This document shows positions 34,503 through 43,324 of a stretch of DNA of 64,000 nucleotides, piece by piece. Numbering within the stretch: position 1 is the stretch's first letter; each line of letters opens with the position of its first letter. The position numbers and the translations under genes are program-made. Source of the stretch: Gelidibacter pelagius (GTDB lineage: Bacteria; Bacteroidota; Bacteroidia; Flavobacteriales; Flavobacteriaceae); contig NZ_JAGEVG010000007.1 of NCBI RefSeq assembly GCF_017581925.1, positions 122,120 to 186,119 of the forward strand. Direction: 5' to 3'. Below the pieces are notes generated by a model. The model had not been told where the DNA came from, did no database searches, and saw only the letters and a program-made list of their open reading frames with translations.

Positions 34503-36953
34503 ATGGAATATGTCCTCCTAATTGTCATTATTATTTTATTGATTGTCCAGAATTCCAAGTATCGTAAGGAAAGTCAGAATTTAAATAATAAACTCCACAC
34601 CTTAAACGACAAGCTGAATAGACTCTTATCTCATTATAGAGATGGGGCAAAACCTGTTGAGAAAAAGGATACTGTTGTTGAACCAGAAATTGTACAACCG
34701 CCAGAAGTCATAATTGAAGAACCAATCCCTGTAGAACGGCCAACAATTCCGTTGGTGGTTGAAGAAGAGGAAACAGCTGCATCTATCGAAGTTGCCGAAT
34801 CTGCTCAATCTGCATACACATCTGCACCGGTTATAGAAGAGGAAAAAGAAGTTATCCCCCCAAGACCTGGAATATGGGCACGCTTCAAAGAAAGAAACCC
34901 CGACCTTGAAAAGTTTATCGGTGAAAACCTGATCAACAAAATTGGGATTCTTATTTTGGTTTTGGGCATCAGTTATTTTGTAAAATATGCCATCGATAAA
35001 GATTGGATCAATGAACCTGCCCGTGTAGGGATTGGAATACTAGCAGGAAGTCTGGTTTTATTTATCGCACATCGGCTACGCCAAAAATACGCTCCATTCA
35101 GTTCTGTTTTGGTAGCTGGCGCTATCGCTATTTTTTATTTCACCATTGCCATTGCGTTTCATGAATACCAATTGTTTGGGCAACAGGTGGCGTTTGCAAT
35201 TATGGTTCTCATCACAGCGTTCAGTTGCTTGATTTCTTTATCCTACAATCGTATGGAACTTGCCATCTTGTCTTTAATTGGTGGCTTTTTGGTTCCATTT
35301 ATGATCAGTACCGACAGCGGAAACTATATTGTATTGTTCACCTATATCGCCATTTTAGACATTGGGATCTTGGCCTTGGCCTATTTTAAAAGATGGCATG
35401 TGGTGCAAGTGCTCGCTTTTGTATTCACGATGTTATTATTTGGAAGTTGGGTTGTGAATGAAATGAACGTGCCTGAGCCTCATTATCTTGGTGCTTTGAT
35501 TTTCGCATTTGTTTTTTACCTGATTTTCATTGTTATCACCATCATAAACAATTTGCGTAATAAGGGCAGCTTTACCAAGATCCAATTGGTTATGCTCACG
35601 CTCAATAACTTTGTTTTTTATGGGATTGGCATCTTGGTGCTGTCCGAGTATAAACCTGAGTTTAAGGGTCTGTTCACAGCACTTTTAGCCGTGCTGAACT
35701 TGGGTTATGCCTTGCTGTTGTACAAAAAGTTTGGTTTGGACAAAACAGCTATTTACCTCTTGATTGGCTTGACCTTGACCTTTATCACCTTGGCAATTCC
35801 GGTGCAATTTTCAGGCAATAATATTACCATATTTTGGGCTGCCGAAGCGGTGTTATTGTTGTGGCTGTCTCAAAAATCACAAATTAAAAGTTATCGTTTT
35901 GCGGCCGTTGTTGTGCAATTTTTAATGCTCGGCAGTTTGTTGATGGATTGGCCTAGATATATGGATAGCAATGATCAGCTATCGCTCGTACTAAATCCTG
36001 TTTTTATTGGAGGTTTATTTGTTGTGGCTTCATTTGTAGCTGTTGGTTATTTATTGCGTCATGAAACAGAAAAACTATCAAAGTTTGGCTTGACCTTCAA
36101 TCCGCAGTCCTATCGAAAATTTGCTAATATTCTTGCTATCATAACTGGGTATTTTGTAGGCATGTTTGAAGTCGGGCACCAATCCTATTCGCGTTATGTT
36201 TTCAATGATTTCTTGGCCATCATTTTGCTTTATCATCTACTATTTGTATCGGTATTCTGTTTTATATTAGAGAGAACCAAAAATGCAGTCAGTAAAAAAT
36301 TGGTCAATATCCTGGTGATTGTGAACATCGTCCTGTTTGCATTCCTATTCATGAGAATTCCTTTTTTAGAAATTCAAGATAATATCAGATATAGTAGCGC
36401 ATCTTATTTGGTCTATTATCTGCACTTGGTGTCCCTGATCTTAATCGTATATTTATGGTATTTACTCCTCAAGAGCAATAAAGGTAAAAAAGGGTTTTCA
36501 GTATTTAATAGGACATGGACTTTATGGGCAGCGATTTTTGTAATTGTAGTCACAGCAAGCACAGAAGTGATCATTCAAGGACTTCATTTTATGGATGCTT
36601 CCATAGATAATACCCGGTTTGATTACGATGCAAAAACTGAAATGATTTCGGCTGCCAAATACAAAATAATCAAAACAGGACTTCCTGTTTTATGGGGCGT
36701 TATGGCCTTTATATTGTTGATTATTGGAATTAAAAAACAGATCAAGCATTTACGAATTATTGCGCTCACTCTATTGGGCATCACAATTGTTAAACTATTC
36801 GTTTATGATATCAGCAACGTGTCCGAAACCGGAAAAATCATTGCCTTTATCCTGTTGGGCGTACTCATTTTAATTATTTCATTTGTCTATCAAAAACTTA
36901 AATTTTTGGTCGTTGACGAACATAATACCCCAGAGAATGATAAAATCGATTAA
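34503..36953 (+). CDS. DUF2339 polytopic membrane protein
   Basis: An 816-residue protein. The N-terminal helix (LLIVIIILLIVQN) is followed by a short coiled region and a Pro/Glu-rich linker (about 45-120). The conserved DUF2339 entry motif FIGENLINKIGILILVLGIS comes next (near 138), then around twenty membrane segments to the end. The family function is unknown; it is often paired with DUF3999 proteins, as here, where the next ATG lies 17 bp inside this gene. Confidence 0.9.
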   Translation: MEYVLLIVIIILLIVQNSKYRKESQNLNNKLHTLNDKLNRLLSHYRDGAKPVEKKDTVVEPEIVQPPEVIIEEPIPVERPTIPLVVEEEETAASIEVAESAQSAYTSAPVIEEEKEVIPPRPGIWARFKERNPDLEKFIGENLINKIGILILVLGISYFVKYAIDKDWINEPARVGIGILAGSLVLFIAHRLRQKYAPFSSVLVAGAIAIFYFTIAIAFHEYQLFGQQVAFAIMVLITAFSCLISLSYNRMELAILSLIGGFLVPFMISTDSGNYIVLFTYIAILDIGILALAYFKRWHVVQVLAFVFTMLLFGSWVVNEMNVPEPHYLGALIFAFVFYLIFIVITIINNLRNKGSFTKIQLVMLTLNNFVFYGIGILVLSEYKPEFKGLFTALLAVLNLGYALLLYKKFGLDKTAIYLLIGLTLTFITLAIPVQFSGNNITIFWAAEAVLLLWLSQKSQIKSYRFAAVVVQFLMLGSLLMDWPRYMDSNDQLSLVLNPVFIGGLFVVASFVAVGYLLRHETEKLSKFGLTFNPQSYRKFANILAIITGYFVGMFEVGHQSYSRYVFNDFLAIILLYHLLFVSVFCFILERTKNAVSKKLVNILVIVNIVLFAFLFMRIPFLEIQDNIRYSSASYLVYYLHLVSLILIVYLWYLLLKSNKGKKGFSVFNRTWTLWAAIFVIVVTASTEVIIQGLHFMDASIDNTRFDYDAKTEMISAAKYKIIKTGLPVLWGVMAFILLIIGIKKQIKHLRIIALTLLGITIVKLFVYDISNVSETGKIIAFILLGVLILIISFVYQKLKFLVVDEHNTPENDKID

Positions 36954-38181
36954 GCTTTTTATAATGCTTCTTGGAAGCATGGCTTTTGCACAAACCGCCC
37001 AAGTGAGTGGTAGGATAGAGCCCATAAAAGAAGATGGTTTGTACCGCATCCGCATTCCGAATAGTGTACGTGCGTATGCTACGCAGGACTTGCGCGATTT
37101 ACGAGTCTGGGACGCCAAGGGCAACCAAGTACCGTATTTTGTGCAACCTGCTTCCGACTATAAACTGACTAAAGCTAGTGATTTCGCGGAATTTGAGATT
37201 GTTTCCAATACGAGAATCGCCGATTCCAATGCCACCTATATCTTTAAAAATCCTTATGAAACCATTGAAAAAGCAGTGCTTTTAATTGCGAACTATCAAG
37301 GCAGTAAAAATTATAGCTTAGAAGGCAGTAATGATCAAACAGAATGGTTTGGATTGGTCAACAACGGACAATTGAACCAATTGAATCATCCTAGGGAAAC
37401 GAGTGTGTATCGGGAAATCTATTTTCCTGTGATCAACTATCCATACCTGAAGCTTGTTTTTGATGATCGCCATTCGCTGCCCATCAACCTTTTGGGGATT
37501 GGGATGGCCAACACTGAAACGATCAACATCGTGCCTATAACGATGGAAGAAATTCCAGTGAAAAGCATTGACTTTTTAGAACAGGAGAAGAAGACCCAAA
37601 TCCATATTCGTTTTGACCGACCGGAAGTGATCGATCAAATTCGGATGACCATCACATCCCCCGATCTTTACAGAAGAAACGCTTTATTGTACACCCTGAA
37701 AGAGCGGGAGGTAAAGCGCAGTGTGGAATCCTACCGACAGCATTTAGCGGCATTTTCCATCCGATCTGATAAAGACTTGATTTTTAATATTCCGACGAGT
37801 ATTGAACAGGATCTGTATTTGGAAATTGACAATAAGGACAATCCTAAATTGGAAATCAGCAAACTCCAGTTTTTGCAAGAACCTGTGTATTTGGTTGCGT
37901 CCCTAAAAGCCAATGATAGTTACAAAGTCACCGCGGGCGACGACCAATTGGAGTTCCCTGATTACGATATTATTGAGGTCACCAACACCACAAAAACGGC
38001 ATTGCCCATTGCCGAAATTGGCGCAGTTGTTTATGGACAACCAGAAAAGACCATTGAAAAGACCAAGTCTTTTTGGCAACAACCATGGTTTATGTGGAGC
38101 TGTATTGGGATCGCAGCACTAATGATTGTGTATTTCGCTTTTAATATGTTGCGGGATATGAATGCGAGTAAAAGTGGATAG
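36937..38181 (+). CDS. DUF3999-type exported membrane-anchored protein
   Basis: A 414-residue protein with signal peptide MIKSIKLFIMLLGSMAFAQ, a beta-rich extracytoplasmic region (GLYRIRIPNSVRAYATQDLR, WDAKGNQVPYFV) and a C-terminal membrane helix (MWSCIGIAALMIVYFAFNML, about 385-405). The start at 36937 overlaps the DUF2339 stop by 17 bp; an upstream in-frame start would destroy the signal peptide. The coupling to DUF2339 suggests a shared envelope complex of unknown role. Confidence 0.85.
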   Translation: MIKSIKLFIMLLGSMAFAQTAQVSGRIEPIKEDGLYRIRIPNSVRAYATQDLRDLRVWDAKGNQVPYFVQPASDYKLTKASDFAEFEIVSNTRIADSNATYIFKNPYETIEKAVLLIANYQGSKNYSLEGSNDQTEWFGLVNNGQLNQLNHPRETSVYREIYFPVINYPYLKLVFDDRHSLPINLLGIGMANTETINIVPITMEEIPVKSIDFLEQEKKTQIHIRFDRPEVIDQIRMTITSPDLYRRNALLYTLKEREVKRSVESYRQHLAAFSIRSDKDLIFNIPTSIEQDLYLEIDNKDNPKLEISKLQFLQEPVYLVASLKANDSYKVTAGDDQLEFPDYDIIEVTNTTKTALPIAEIGAVVYGQPEKTIEKTKSFWQQPWFMWSCIGIAALMIVYFAFNMLRDMNASKSG

Positions 38182-38270
38182 AACTTGCTGGATAATAAGT
38201 GATTTGAGTTGTAGAGAGATACTTAATATGACATCGAACTGTACTATAAAAAATAATGTAAATAATCAAG

Positions 38271-38304
38271 AACCTCGGGGTGAAAGCCCAGGAGGTATGA
38301 ATAA
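38271..38304 (+). repeat. Degenerate copy of the 40-bp dispersed repeat (copy E)
   Basis: AACCTCGGGG followed by GAAAGCCCAGGAGG keeps the order of the full repeat but with a damaged hairpin. It lies 22 bp before copy D. Confidence 0.45.
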
Positions 38305-38325
38305 GGAATTGTCTTTTCGATCGAG

Positions 38326-38365
38326 GCAAGCCTCGGGGAAATAAAACCCACTGGTGGGAATTAAA
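38326..38365 (+). repeat. Dispersed 40-bp palindromic repeat, copy D
   Basis: GCAAGCCTCGGGG, then AAAACCCACTGGTGGG. The left end is part of a second hairpin (CGAGGC AA GCCTCG). It ends 13 bp before a small ORF. Confidence 0.75.
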
Positions 38366-38377
38366 TATATTATAGAA

Positions 38378-38530
38378 ATGAAAAATGAATTAAAAGTTGC
38401 GGAATTTAATAAAAAACAAAATCTTTTGGATTACGTGAATCAAAACTCACATAAATTAAATATTGTATCGATCAGTTCTACTCAGGAGGCGATATCATAT
38501 AAACACTTTTTATGGTATTATGATAAATAA
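38378..38530 (+). CDS. Small ORF of unknown function (50 aa)
   Basis: ATG at 38378 to TAA at 38530. The product opens MKNELKVAEFNKKQNLLDYV, continues LNIVSISSTQEAISYKHFLW and ends YYDK. It looks like a compact folded alpha/beta peptide rather than random translation, with no signal or membrane helix. It lies directly after repeat copy D and 43 bp before the next gene. Function unknown. Confidence 0.5.
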   Translation: MKNELKVAEFNKKQNLLDYVNQNSHKLNIVSISSTQEAISYKHFLWYYDK

Positions 38531-38573
38531 CCCCAATAATAGAAATGCAGTTTTACCCAACTCGATACTACCT

Positions 38574-39422
38574 ATGATTTTGCTCCATAAAACCTTTTTA
38601 CTACTAGCATTCGTATTTCCTCTCTTCGGTTTTTCTCAAAATGAATTCTTGGATTATGGTATTGATCATAAAAATGATACCACTTACGGCACTGTTAGAA
38701 ATACCATTACTAAAAACGGTCTTCTCATTGAAAAAAATCCAAAGTCTACGAAAAACAGAATTATGTTTCGTACTCATAAATTGAGAGAATACAAAACCAT
38801 AAGATTTAATGATGACATTTATTGGTATGAAAAACCTTCCGTTGAAGATGGTATTTACACCAAGTCCATGCCTCGAATAATTCCAGAAGACAGTATTGCC
38901 AAACGCTTTGGGAGTTTTGTCAACATCCAGAAAAGACTTCCTGATTTTTTGGTCACAAAGACCAATGATACCATTTATGGTAAATTTCGAGATCCTATAT
39001 TTTGGAAATTCCACTTTTTAGATACCAATAATTTAAAAGTCAAAATCGAAAAAGATCATATAAATTCTTACCGATTTAATAATGATATTTACATCCATAA
39101 GGAAAAACGAAAAGCTGTTATTTTTGACAAGGATGGTGCTTATATAAAATTAGTATTGGACGGAAGAGTTAAATTATATGAATACGAACATATCTATAAA
39201 ACTGTTGACCTAACGACCAATCTTCCGACGTATAAAAAAGCAACCTATTTATACATAGAAAAAGGGGATGAGGTCTTACTTCTCGATGGTTTTCTTAACA
39301 AGAAACGATGGGCCGAATTGTTCGAGGACAATCAACCGTTGGTATCAAAAATTTTAAACGAAGAATATAATATTGAAAATATGTATCTGATTGTTAAATA
39401 TTACAATACTATGAATCAGTAA
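38574..39422 (+). CDS. Secreted protein of unknown function (282 aa)
   Basis: An exported protein. The signal peptide MILLHKTFLLLAFVFPLFGFS is followed by QNEF; the long upstream extension lacks signal character, so the ATG at 38574 is used. The mature part has repeated beta-like units with NDTTYGTVRN and NDTIYGKFRD, each followed by a lysine-rich strand, suggesting an internal duplication. No known family recognised. It precedes an L-domain lipoprotein gene by 58 bp on the same strand. Confidence 0.7.
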   Translation: MILLHKTFLLLAFVFPLFGFSQNEFLDYGIDHKNDTTYGTVRNTITKNGLLIEKNPKSTKNRIMFRTHKLREYKTIRFNDDIYWYEKPSVEDGIYTKSMPRIIPEDSIAKRFGSFVNIQKRLPDFLVTKTNDTIYGKFRDPIFWKFHFLDTNNLKVKIEKDHINSYRFNNDIYIHKEKRKAVIFDKDGAYIKLVLDGRVKLYEYEHIYKTVDLTTNLPTYKKATYLYIEKGDEVLLLDGFLNKKRWAELFEDNQPLVSKILNEEYNIENMYLIVKYYNTMNQ

Positions 39423-39480
39423 TTACATCAAAAACAACCTACTTAAAAAGAATCTTAACCTCTAAAAACACCCTATCGAC

Positions 39481-40587
39481 ATGAAAATTCAAAACCTATT
39501 TATTTTATTTCTTTGCCTCACTCTCATCAACTGTGCAACTGACGACAATAATTTCGAACCTACTGAGAATATTTTTGATGGCGATATCATTCTTAATTCT
39601 CAGGAGGATGTTGATGCTCTTGGTAAGAATAAGTACACGAAAATCACAGGCTATTTGAGAATTGAAACGTTATCAAATCTAACCTGGATTCACAATTTGT
39701 CTATTTTTAGTGATTTAACTGAAATCTGTGGCGATTTAATTTTAGAAAACAATTCTGCACTGGTAAGTACGGAAAGTTTTTCAGAACTCAAGAAAATTGG
39801 TGGAAGTTTAATTCTGTTTGACAATGGCATTAAAAATCTGAATGGATTTCTAAATTTAAAAAGTATTGATGGCAATCTCTCCATAAAGTATAATGCATTG
39901 GGGAATATGGAGGGTCTTGAAAACTTAAACAGCATTGGAGGTGATTTTTTTATCAACCAAAATCAAATCAGTAGTTTAGATATGTTCAGAAATGTAACTT
40001 CTACTCTTAGGGGTTTTATTTGGTTGGAAATGGAAAGGCTTGAAAGTTTAAATGGACTACCTAAGATTGGATCAACTACAGCTTCGATAAAAATCGCACA
40101 AACAAAAATTGAAAATTTAGAAGCTTTTTCCGATGTACAACACATTGAAGGTTCATTGGAATTAAATAATAACGATCATCTCATAAGCTTGGAAGGGTTT
40201 GACAATATAAAATCAATACGAGACAGATTAAGTATCCGGGGCAACGATGTCTTGCAGAATTTAGATCAATTAAATAATCTCAATCTTTTGAAAGGGGATC
40301 TGGATATTTTTGGAAACATCGGCTTAAATAATATCGACGGACTATCTAAATTAGTGGGCATAGGTGGATACGTCTCTATTGGTTATAATGATGTTTTAAC
40401 CAACTTAGATGGATTAGTAAATGTGGAGACTACTGGAGGTCGATTGGAAATCGAGGGCAACGTAAATCTTAGCGATTTTTGCGGATTAAGTACTTTAATT
40501 GCCAATGGAGGAACTTTTTTAGATATAAAATTGAATTCCTACAACCCAACGAAACAAAATTTCCAAGATGGTCATTGTAGCAGATAA
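39481..40587 (+). CDS. Receptor L-domain/LRR-like lipoprotein
   Basis: A 368-residue lipoprotein with signal peptide MKIQNLFILFLCLTLINC (lipobox LINC). The mature part is a chain of roughly 22-25-residue leucine-rich units of the receptor L-domain type, for example LRIETLSNLTWIHNLSIFS, IGGSLILFDNGIKNLNGFLN and VGIGGYVSIGYNDVLTNLDG, giving a right-handed beta-helix solenoid. Likely a cell-surface binding protein. Ligand unknown. Confidence 0.82.
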   Translation: MKIQNLFILFLCLTLINCATDDNNFEPTENIFDGDIILNSQEDVDALGKNKYTKITGYLRIETLSNLTWIHNLSIFSDLTEICGDLILENNSALVSTESFSELKKIGGSLILFDNGIKNLNGFLNLKSIDGNLSIKYNALGNMEGLENLNSIGGDFFINQNQISSLDMFRNVTSTLRGFIWLEMERLESLNGLPKIGSTTASIKIAQTKIENLEAFSDVQHIEGSLELNNNDHLISLEGFDNIKSIRDRLSIRGNDVLQNLDQLNNLNLLKGDLDIFGNIGLNNIDGLSKLVGIGGYVSIGYNDVLTNLDGLVNVETTGGRLEIEGNVNLSDFCGLSTLIANGGTFLDIKLNSYNPTKQNFQDGHCSR

Positions 40588-40766
40588 GGATAAATAATTT
40601 TTCTAAGAGCCTAGATTATTTTGATTAAATTAGTTGCTTGAAATCGTAGTCTATATTATTCGGATTAGTTCCGAAACTCAATAATTATGTGAAAATTACC
40701 ATTCAAACTACTTAGCGTAAAGAAATAAAATGGAGACAGCATGAATTCACCCAACAAACTAAAAAA

Positions 40767-40982
40767 ATGAAAAAAATCACTTTTATTATCCTCGTCTTCG
40801 TTTGGATTTCGTCTTTGGTTATTTTAATAATCGCTCTGACAAACTTATATCCGAATACTATTTTTAAGGAATATCGCAGTAGTGTTGGAATTGCATTTAT
40901 CACAATAACTGGATTGTTAAAGCTAATTTATAACTCTATAAAGAATAAGAGCAATACGAATACTTCAAACCACAAAAATTAA
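40767..40982 (+). CDS. Small two-helix membrane protein (71 aa)
   Basis: Two hydrophobic segments (ITFIILVFVWISSLVILIIA, and SVGIAFITITGLLKLIYN) and a polar Asn/Ser-rich tail. A second small membrane protein gene starts 4 bp downstream, so they are likely translated together. No family recognised. Confidence 0.6.
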   Translation: MKKITFIILVFVWISSLVILIIALTNLYPNTIFKEYRSSVGIAFITITGLLKLIYNSIKNKSNTNTSNHKN

Positions 40983-40986
40983 ACTT

Positions 40987-41154
40987 ATGAATAGAAATCA
41001 AATCATCGGCATTGGCATTTTTAGTATTGGAATAGCAATTTACTTTATCAGTGAAAACCAAATCATCGGAACGGTTTCAGGCGTCGTATGCGCTATCGGT
41101 TTGGCATTTATTTTAAGGATAATGCCGTTTACTAAACGGAATATCACCAAATAA
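40987..41154 (+). CDS. Small two-helix membrane protein (55 aa)
   Basis: ATG at 40987, TAA at 41152-41154. The product has two hydrophobic segments (IIGIGIFSIGIAIYFI and IIGTVSGVVCAIGLAFIL) separated by SENQ and a basic C-terminus (KRNITK). It lies 4 bp after another small membrane protein gene. Function unknown. Confidence 0.6.
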   Translation: MNRNQIIGIGIFSIGIAIYFISENQIIGTVSGVVCAIGLAFILRIMPFTKRNITK

Positions 41155-41279
41155 TTCGAAATGATTCCCATACATAGACTTTCTTACTCCTCAGACAAGA
41201 GATTGAATCAGCTCTGAATGAGACGATTGGAGATTTAAACAATTAAGTCAAGATATTTAATCAAAGGGTGTTAAACAAA

Positions 41280-41310
41280 AAAGGCTGTCCTTATCAGACA
41301 ACCTTTTCTT
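41280..41310 (-). terminator. Rho-independent terminator
   Basis: The minus strand forms AAAGGTTGTC paired with GACAGCCTTT, one pair being U-G, followed by a T run. The wobble is tolerated only in the minus-strand RNA, so it ends the DJ-1/YqhD/CurA-like operon. Confidence 0.8.
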
Positions 41311-41328
41311 TTTACTATATAAAATTTA

Positions 41329-42135
41329 TTATTTCAAACTCTTCAACAATTTCTCAGCCACCAACTCTGATGATGCTGGATTTTGACCTGTAATTAAGTT
41401 CCCGTCTTGCAGGACATACGGTGCCCAATCGTCTTTTTTGGAATATACAGCCCCGTTCTTTTTCAACATATCTTCCACTAAAAATGGAACGACGTCTGTC
41501 AATTGCACCGCAGCTTCTTCGGTATTTGTAAATCCTGTGACCTTCTTGCCTTTTACCAGCGGATTTCCTTGAACATCCTTAACATCTTTCAATGCAGCAG
41601 GAGCGTGGCATACAAAAGCAATCGGTTTGTCTTGAGTATTGAACTTCTCGATTAAAGCAATAGAGGTAGTATCATTTGCTAAATCCCACAACGGCCCGTG
41701 TCCGCCTGGATAGAATACAGCGTCAAAATCGTCAGGATTCATATCCGATAAAACCTTAGTGTTGGCAATTTTCTCCTTGGCTTCTGCATCATCATCGAAA
41801 CGTTTGGTAGCATCGGTAGCAGCATCTGGTGTATCACTGCTTGGGTCTATGGGTGCTGCGCCTCCTTTTGGTGTGGCAATGGTTATCTGCGCACCTTTAT
41901 CCAATAAAGCATAATATGGGCTGGCAAATTCTTCCACCCAAAAGCCTGTTTTTTTTCCTGTATCTCCTAATGTATCATGAGATGTCAATACAAATAATAT
42001 CTTCATTTCTTTTTCTTTTTTAATGTCTGATTTTTCTTCTGAAACGGTTTCAGAGGAGTTTTGATGTTTCGCATCTTTACAACTTGATGCCATCATCATG
42101 GTAAGCATAAATGCAATTGCTTTTAATGGTTTCAT
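41329..42135 (-). CDS. DJ-1/PfpI-family lipoprotein (Hsp31/glyoxalase III-like)
   Basis: A 268-residue protein. The N-terminus MKPLKAIAFMLTMMMASSC is a lipoprotein signal peptide with a lipobox-like ASSC, unusual for this normally cytoplasmic family. The DJ-1 core opens MKILFVLTSHDTLGDTG. The catalytic Cys is in PIAFVCHAPAALKDV near 185, with conserved FYPGGHGPLWDLA near 150 and the Glu in WVEEFASPYYAL. The Hsp31-like subgroup can convert methylglyoxal to lactate. It lies 7 bp after the YqhD-like gene. Confidence 0.87.
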   Translation of the reverse strand: MKPLKAIAFMLTMMMASSCKDAKHQNSSETVSEEKSDIKKEKEMKILFVLTSHDTLGDTGKKTGFWVEEFASPYYALLDKGAQITIATPKGGAAPIDPSSDTPDAATDATKRFDDDAEAKEKIANTKVLSDMNPDDFDAVFYPGGHGPLWDLANDTTSIALIEKFNTQDKPIAFVCHAPAALKDVKDVQGNPLVKGKKVTGFTNTEEAAVQLTDVVPFLVEDMLKKNGAVYSKKDDWAPYVLQDGNLITGQNPASSELVAEKLLKSLK

Positions 42136-42142
42136 TTTATAA

Positions 42143-43303
42143 TCAATACGCCATTTTCACAATTTCTTCAACCATATCTGGTGACAAGGATTTATGCTCG
42201 CCCAAGCCTAACCATTCGCGCTCTGTAAAGCGTTTTGAAATGATTTCAGCCGTACCTTCATAATCTTTGGTATACTCCGATAACTTGGTGTCGATACCCA
42301 AGCCGTGAAAGAATGCCACTGTTTTATCTATGGCCGCATGCGCTTTATCATCGGTGTTGCCTTCTGTAATATTCCATACACGTTCGGCATATTGTGCGAG
42401 TTTATCTTTTTTCGTTTCAAAGTTGAATTTGTAGTGACTTGGTGCAATCACTGCTAAGGTTCGGGCATGATCAATACCAAACAAAGCCGTCAATTCATGC
42501 CCGATGGCATGCACAGCCCAGTCGCCCGGAACTCCTTTTTGAATGAGTCCATTAAGGGCCATCGTACAACTCCACATAAAATCGGAAGCGGCCTTATAAT
42601 CTGTCGGGTCTTTCAACACCTTTGGTGCCACTTCAATTAAAGTCTGTAGAATACTTTCAGCAAAGCGGTCCTGTAATTTAGCATCTATGGGATAGGTCAT
42701 ATATTGCTCCAAAACGTGTGTAAATGCGTCTGTTAAGCCATTGGCCAATTGACGTTCTGGAATGGAAGTAATCACCTGAGGATCCAAGATGGAGAACTCT
42801 GGAAATAAACCAGGCCCGCCCATGGACAATTTTTCTTTAGTCTCTGCTCTTGTGATCACCGCGCCCGAGTTCATTTCAGAACCCGTTGCAGGCAAAGTCA
42901 ACACCGTTCCAAATGGCATGCCCTTTTCAGTCTTCATGTTCTTGGCTAAAATATCCCAAGGGCTATTCCCTTCAAAAAGCGCGGCAGCCGATAGAAACTT
43001 AGTGCCATCAATGACAGAACCACCACCAACGGCTAACAAATACGTGATGTTTTGGTCCTTAATAATTTTTAAAGCCTCCATTAAAACAGCGTATTCTGGA
43101 TTGGCTGGAATGCCGCCAAACTCTACGACCTCCACATCGGCCAAAGCGGATTTTACTTGATCGTAAATTCCATTTTTCTTAATACTCCCACCGCCATAAA
43201 GCATGAGGACTTTAGCGTCTTTAGGAATTTCATTTGATAATTTCTCTATACTGTCCTTGCCAAAGATAATTTTGGTTGGATTTTTAAATTCAAAGTTGTT
43301 CAT
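42143..43303 (-). CDS. Iron-containing alcohol dehydrogenase (YqhD/BdhA-like)
   Basis: A 386-residue group III alcohol dehydrogenase, predicted to reduce short aldehydes with NADPH. Visible: GGGSVIDGTKFLSAA near 95, LTLPATGSEMNSGAVIT near 140, and the metal-ligand segments GLTDAFTHVLEQYM near 195 and AVHAIGHELTALFGIDHART near 265, all closely YqhD-like. It lies between the CurA-like reductase and the DJ-1 lipoprotein on the same strand with short spacings, so they form a carbonyl-detoxification operon. Confidence 0.92.
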   Translation of the reverse strand: MNNFEFKNPTKIIFGKDSIEKLSNEIPKDAKVLMLYGGGSIKKNGIYDQVKSALADVEVVEFGGIPANPEYAVLMEALKIIKDQNITYLLAVGGGSVIDGTKFLSAAALFEGNSPWDILAKNMKTEKGMPFGTVLTLPATGSEMNSGAVITRAETKEKLSMGGPGLFPEFSILDPQVITSIPERQLANGLTDAFTHVLEQYMTYPIDAKLQDRFAESILQTLIEVAPKVLKDPTDYKAASDFMWSCTMALNGLIQKGVPGDWAVHAIGHELTALFGIDHARTLAVIAPSHYKFNFETKKDKLAQYAERVWNITEGNTDDKAHAAIDKTVAFFHGLGIDTKLSEYTKDYEGTAEIISKRFTEREWLGLGEHKSLSPDMVEEIVKMAY

Positions 43304-43324
43304 CTGTTTGTTTTAGTTGCTGAT

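Noticed and set aside
38162..38344. Plus-strand 60-codon frame between the DUF3999 and unknown secreted genes
   Set aside because: It is built almost entirely from repeat copies E and D.
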